DNA from: BM509 sp036396915
GTDB taxonomy: Bacteria > Desulfobacterota > Desulfuromonadia > Desulfuromonadales > Geopsychrobacteraceae
Reading direction: 5' to 3'
Assembly (NCBI GenBank): GCA_036396915.1
Contig: DASWJX010000314.1
Coordinates: 1-10,214, forward strand
Length of the DNA stretch: 10,214 bases
Shown: one piece after another, positions 7,934 through 10,214 of the stretch
Layout of the letters: each line of letters opens with the position of its first letter
Numbering within the stretch: position 1 is the stretch's first letter
Position numbers and translations under genes: made by a program
Notes under the pieces: model-generated
What the model saw: only the letters and a program-made list of their open reading frames with translations
Told to the model about the DNA's origin: nothing
Database searches by the model: none

Positions 7934-7945
7934 AACCCGTGGGTT
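7934..7945. repeat. Short dyad AACCC-GT-GGGTT in the DUF512 leader
   Basis: There is a perfect 5-bp inverted repeat with a 2-nt centre. It sits immediately downstream of the predicted transcription start of the DUF512-copA unit. The loop is too short for a good RNA hairpin with the full stem, so a protein-binding dyad is possible. Short palindromes of this size also occur by chance, and it does not resemble the copper operators I know. Confidence 0.25.
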
Positions 7946-7956
7946 ATCGAAAGCCC

Positions 7957-7965
7957 AGTATAGCA
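7957..7965 (-). promoter_or_regulatory. Candidate extended -10 promoter for the DUF512-copA unit
   Basis: Read on the minus strand, TATACT (7957-7962, five of six matches) is directly preceded by TGC, giving the TGn extended -10 element. No good -35 box is present at 16-18 nt; the closest is TTGCTT at a 19-nt spacing. Extended -10 promoters often tolerate a weak -35. Transcription would begin near 7950, leaving a leader of about 50 nt to the ATG at 7898. It lies between the hairpins after hfq and the DUF512 gene, where a unit boundary is expected. Confidence 0.42.
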
Positions 7966-8014
7966 CCAAGTGCCCCCGAAGAAGCAACCGCGCGCATGGG
8001 CCGTGCAGAACGCA

Positions 8015-8048
8015 ACAGGGGCGGCAAACCGTCGGCTGCCGCCCCTGT
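8015..8048 (-). terminator. 12-bp GC-rich hairpin downstream of hfq, probable terminator
   Basis: ACAGGGGCGGCA (8015-8026) pairs perfectly with TGCCGCCCCTGT (8037-8048) around a 10-nt loop. It begins 48 nt after the hfq stop on the minus strand. The tract after the stem reads TGCGTTCTGC, only half T, so it is not a textbook intrinsic terminator. Its position at the end of hfq and before a candidate promoter still makes terminator or 3'-end stabiliser the best reading. The plus-strand flank has no T run either. Confidence 0.55.
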
Positions 8049-8061
8049 ATCCATATCCCCT

Positions 8062-8088
8062 GCCTGCCCGCGATCAGCACCGGCAGGC
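8062..8088 (-). other. 7-bp hairpin between the hfq stop and the larger hairpin
   Basis: GCCTGCC (8062-8068) pairs with GGCAGGC (8082-8088) around a 13-nt loop. It starts 8 nt after the hfq stop codon in the transcript. With the 12-bp stem at 8015-8048 it forms a two-hairpin 3' untranslated region. No U tract follows it, so on its own it is not a terminator. Confidence 0.4.
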
Positions 8089-8095
8089 CCGCTGT

Positions 8096-8329
8096 TTAAT
8101 CACGACCGCCATGCAGACGGAAGCTTCCGTCCAGCGAGGTGATGGAGGCGATCGCGTGCTTGTAGATCAGGATATCTCCATTGCTCTCGGCAAGGACGCA
8201 AAAGCTGTCAAACGATTTGATATAACCTTCCAGGGTGTCGCCGGACATCATATGAATGACGACCTTGACCCGTTCCTTGCGCGCCTGGTTCAGGTACTGA
8301 TCCTGAATGTTGAAAGGTGACTTAGGCAT
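8096..8329 (-). CDS. hfq: RNA chaperone Hfq
   Basis: Hfq is a ring-shaped hexameric Sm-like RNA chaperone that pairs small RNAs with mRNAs in the cytoplasm. The 77-residue protein holds the Sm1 region (KVVIHMMSGDTLEGYIKSFD, 22-41) and the Sm2 motif IYKHAIASI (55-63). Proximal-face residues match E. coli with an offset of one: Q9, F43, K57 and H58. Rim basic residues are R17, K18 and R20. The distal-face position equal to E. coli Tyr25 is His26. The C-terminal tail after Sm2 is short (about 14 residues) and Gly/His/Arg-rich rather than the long flexible E. coli tail. An AGGAG site lies about 6 nt before the ATG. The gene follows miaA by 10 nt, as in the conserved mutL-miaA-hfq order, and is followed by two hairpins. 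Confidence 0.97.
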   Translation of the reverse strand: MPKSPFNIQDQYLNQARKERVKVVIHMMSGDTLEGYIKSFDSFCVLAESNGDILIYKHAIASITSLDGSFRLHGGRD

Positions 8330-8339
8330 ATCCGCTCCT

Positions 8340-9272
8340 TTATCGTTGAATTATATTTGCAATAGATTTTTTTACTCTACCAGACTCTTTGCAGGAATCA
8401 ACCCAAATCGTTTCCTGATTTCTTCGCAACCAGGTCAACTGGCGCTTGGCGTACTGCCGGGTGCGGGTCTGAATCAGCTCGACCATGCGGCGGTAATCGA
8501 TCCGCCCCTGCAGATACTCAATGGCTTCGCGATAGCCGAGCGTCCGCATCGCTTTCAACCGCGGATCGTAGCGCTTCAGCAAGGCCCGGACCTCGTCGAG
8601 CAGACCGGCGTCCAGCATCTGCTCGACGCGTCGGTCGATCCGCCGGTACAGCTCGGCCCGCTCCTGCAGCGGGGCCAGCTGCAGGGTCCGGTAACGCTGC
8701 TCGGCGAAGCGGTGTTCCAGCTTCAGTTCCGACAGCCTGCGGCCGCTGAGCTGATGGACCTCCAGGGCCCGCACCAGGCGGACCAGGTTGCGCGGGTGGA
8801 TCGTCGCCGCGGAGCCGGGGTCCACCTCGGCCAGCAGCCGATGCAGGGTTCCGGCGCCCTGCTCCGCCTCGCGCCGGTGCAGTTCGGCCCGCAAGCTATC
8901 ATCGCCGGTCGGCACTGCCGCCAGCCCGCCGAGCAGGGCCTGGATGTAGAGCCCGGTGCCGCCGACGACGCAGGGCAAGCGACCGCGCCGGTGAATGTCG
9001 GCAATCAGCGGCTGACCCAGCGCGACGAAGTCGGCCACCGAGAAAGGCTGGTCGGGCCGCACCTGATCGATGAGATGATGCGGAACCTGCGCCCGTTCCT
9101 CCGCGCTGACCTTGGCGGTGCCGATATCCATCTGGCGGTAGACCTGCCTGGAATCGGCGGAAATGATTTCCAGATCATACTCTTGCGCCAGGCGCAGGGC
9201 CCAGCCGCTTTTCCCCGATGCGGTCGGGCCGCTGATCACCAGCAGCGGAATCTGTTCGTTATGCTCGGACAT
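8340..9272 (-). CDS. miaA: tRNA dimethylallyltransferase MiaA
   Basis: MiaA transfers an isopentenyl group from dimethylallyl diphosphate to N6 of adenosine 37 in tRNAs that read codons starting with U, giving i6A, which stabilises codon pairing. The 310 residues match the usual length of about 300-316. The P-loop is GPTASGKS (15-22), followed by SADSRQVYRQMDIGTAK (38-54) with the catalytic Asp D40. Next come VVGGTGLYIQALL (102-114), RNLVRLVRALEV (161-172) and the RNA-contacting TRTRQYAKRQLTW region (269-281). The ATG at 9272 has AGGG just upstream and lies 6 nt after the mutL stop. The last ten codons fall in the AT-rich patch that may hold the hfq promoter and include an A7 run (8367-8373). 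The gene is intact. Confidence 0.97.
   Translation of the reverse strand: MSEHNEQIPLLVISGPTASGKSGWALRLAQEYDLEIISADSRQVYRQMDIGTAKVSAEERAQVPHHLIDQVRPDQPFSVADFVALGQPLIADIHRRGRLPCVVGGTGLYIQALLGGLAAVPTGDDSLRAELHRREAEQGAGTLHRLLAEVDPGSAATIHPRNLVRLVRALEVHQLSGRRLSELKLEHRFAEQRYRTLQLAPLQERAELYRRIDRRVEQMLDAGLLDEVRALLKRYDPRLKAMRTLGYREAIEYLQGRIDYRRMVELIQTRTRQYAKRQLTWLRRNQETIWVDSCKESGRVKKSIANIIQR
8350..8355 (-). promoter_or_regulatory. Candidate hfq promoter (-10 box) inside the 3' end of miaA
   Basis: The minus strand has a perfect TATAAT in the last codons of miaA, within an AT-rich island (about 8341-8380) that contrasts with the GC-rich surroundings. No clear -35 box lies 16-18 nt upstream. A second possible pair just upstream is TTGATT (8396-8401), a 16-nt spacer and TAGAGT (8374-8379). 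In E. coli, hfq is known to be transcribed partly from promoters inside miaA, so an internal promoter here is plausible. Confidence 0.4.
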
Positions 9273-9278
9273 GTTTCC

Positions 9279-10214
9279 CTACTGCCTGCGGAACAATTTT
9301 TCGATGTCGGCCAGCGTCAGGCGCTGCATCACCGGGCGGCCGTGGGGGCAATGCGCCTTGAAATCGACCCGATCCAGCTCGCACAGCAGCGCCCGGCTCT
9401 CTTCGCGGGTCAGTGCCTGATTGGCGCGCACCACCCCGTGGCAGGCCATCAGAATCAGGATATCGTCGATCCGCTCCTGCAGTCGGCCGCTCTTGCCGAT
9501 CCGGTCCAGCTCCATGGCGACATCGACCACCAGTTGCCCGACCCGGACATTTTTCAGCAGCGGCGGCACGGCCTTGAGCGCAAACGATTTGCCGCCGAAC
9601 GGCTCCACTTCAAAACCGAGCTGTTCGAGTTCGGCGCAATGTTCCAGCAGCGCGTCGGCGCTGCGGAAATCGAGTTCGAGCAGTTCCGGAAAAAGTAATT
9701 GCTGACGTTCCACCCGCCCGTCCCGATAAGATCTTTTCAGCTTTTCAAAGCCGATCCTCTCGTGCGCGGCATGCTGATCGATCAGCAGCAGATCATCGCC
9801 GTCCTGGCAGAGCAGGTAACTTCGATGGTACTGCCCCAGCAGCTGCAATCCGGAAAAGAATCCGCCGGGGCGCGCCGCCGCGGTTGCCAGCGGCAGCTGT
9901 TCCATCTCCTGTGCAACGGGCGGGATAGCCGGCGCCGGCGCCGGGCTGCTCGCCGGCGCGGAAGGCGTGTAAACGGAGCTCATTTCCCGAACCCGGTCCC
10001 GGTCGTCGGAAAAAGCGTCGGGTCGGGGCGCAACCGGTTCGGTGGCCGCCGCAGCCGATGCGGTCGACCCGTCCAGCCACTGCGCGGGGCGCAGAACGTC
10101 ACGGATGCCGGCGACGATAAAATCGTGGACCAGCCCCTGTTCGCGAAACCGGACTTCATGTTTGGTCGGGTGGACATTGACATCGACCTGAGCCGGATCG
10201 AGCGCCAGGAACAG
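9279..10214 (-). CDS. mutL: DNA mismatch repair protein MutL, C-terminal part (5' end beyond window)
   Basis: MutL couples mismatch recognition by MutS to strand removal. The frame is open across the right edge, so only the last 311 residues are seen. They begin inside the conserved ATPase region: VDVNVHPTKHEVRF (10-23 of the visible part) closes the N-terminal transducer domain. An Ala/Pro-rich linker follows (about 46-105 of the visible part). The C-terminal dimerisation domain shows DQHAAHERIGFE (146-157), which fits the endonuclease motif DQHA(x)2E(x)4E. It also has ACHGVVRA (257-264) and CPHGRP (289-294), which complete the metal site. This MutL is therefore predicted to nick DNA itself, the type found in bacteria without MutH. 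An internal Met at 9983 lies in the linker and is not the gene start. miaA begins 6 nt after the stop. Confidence 0.96.
   Translation of the reverse strand: MFLALDPAQVDVNVHPTKHEVRFREQGLVHDFIVAGIRDVLRPAQWLDGSTASAAAATEPVAPRPDAFSDDRDRVREMSSVYTPSAPASSPAPAPAIPPVAQEMEQLPLATAAARPGGFFSGLQLLGQYHRSYLLCQDGDDLLLIDQHAAHERIGFEKLKRSYRDGRVERQQLLFPELLELDFRSADALLEHCAELEQLGFEVEPFGGKSFALKAVPPLLKNVRVGQLVVDVAMELDRIGKSGRLQERIDDILILMACHGVVRANQALTREESRALLCELDRVDFKAHCPHGRPVMQRLTLADIEKLFRRQ

Noticed and set aside
7892..8080. Minus-strand 62-residue open frame between hfq and the DUF512 gene
   Set aside because: It spans the large hairpin and the candidate promoter, has no good ribosome site, and its product is an unstructured Arg/Gly/Leu mix; non-coding is more likely.
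8307..9698. Plus-strand open frame of 463 residues opposite miaA and mutL
   Set aside because: It has the same antisense composition effect; the minus strand carries clear MiaA and MutL motifs and no ribosome site supports the plus frame.
9925..9965. GGC/GCC-rich repeated stretch as a tandem repeat or regulatory element
   Set aside because: It encodes the Ala/Pro-rich linker of MutL; low-complexity coding of a flexible linker explains it.
9279..9983. A stand-alone short MutL-like gene starting at 9983
   Set aside because: The same frame runs open to the window edge and encodes the conserved VDVNVHPTKHEVRF block upstream, so this Met is internal to full-length MutL.
1..10214. Mobile element, CRISPR array, prophage or defence island
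   Set aside because: No transposase, integrase, spaced direct repeats, tRNA-linked attachment site or defence gene was seen; all ten genes are chromosomal in type and on one strand.

Overview
The window is a compact, GC-rich bacterial chromosome segment with every gene on the minus strand, so transcription runs from right (10214) to left (1). It carries ten protein genes in a largely housekeeping context. Two are cut by the window edges: mutL at the right and rdgB at the left. The Hfq, MiaA, MutL and RNase PH sequences, a MutL that keeps its endonuclease motif, and a DHH nanoRNase-type protein together suggest a Gram-negative of the former Deltaproteobacteria, most likely the Desulfuromonadia (Geobacter/Desulfuromonas relatives). 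That placement is inference from sequence feel and gene order, not from a search. I see no mobile element, CRISPR array, rRNA or tRNA.

The layout suggests three transcription units. Unit 1 (10214 to about 8015) is mutL-miaA-hfq, the same order as in E. coli. It has 6- and 10-nt junctions, a candidate hfq promoter inside the 3' end of miaA, and two strong hairpins just after hfq. Unit 2 (about 7950 to 2378) is a PDZ/radical-SAM/DUF512 protein, a Cu+-type P1B ATPase with three HMA domains, a LOG-like Rossmann protein (TIGR00725 type) and a DHH/DHHA1 phosphoesterase. Its junctions are 9 nt, 12 nt and a 20-nt overlap, and an extended -10 promoter precedes it. Unit 3 (about 2330 to 1) is a secreted N-acetylmuramoyl-L-alanine amidase, RNase PH and RdgB. 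It is driven by a near-consensus sigma70 promoter in the only gap ahead of it, and the genes are coupled by an abutting stop/start and an ATGA overlap.

Functionally, units 1 and 3 cover DNA mismatch repair, tRNA modification, sRNA-based regulation, cell-wall hydrolysis, tRNA 3'-end trimming and nucleotide-pool sanitation. Unit 2 is the less conventional part. It places an uncharacterised radical SAM protein and a copper exporter with no visible copper regulator or chaperone beside two nucleotide-handling enzymes. I found no clear undescribed multi-gene defence or mobile system. The points most worth a second look are the composition of unit 2, a possible modified-nucleotide salvage route (MiaA, DHH nanoRNase, LOG-like), a His at the Hfq position usually held by an aromatic residue, and the double hairpin after hfq.
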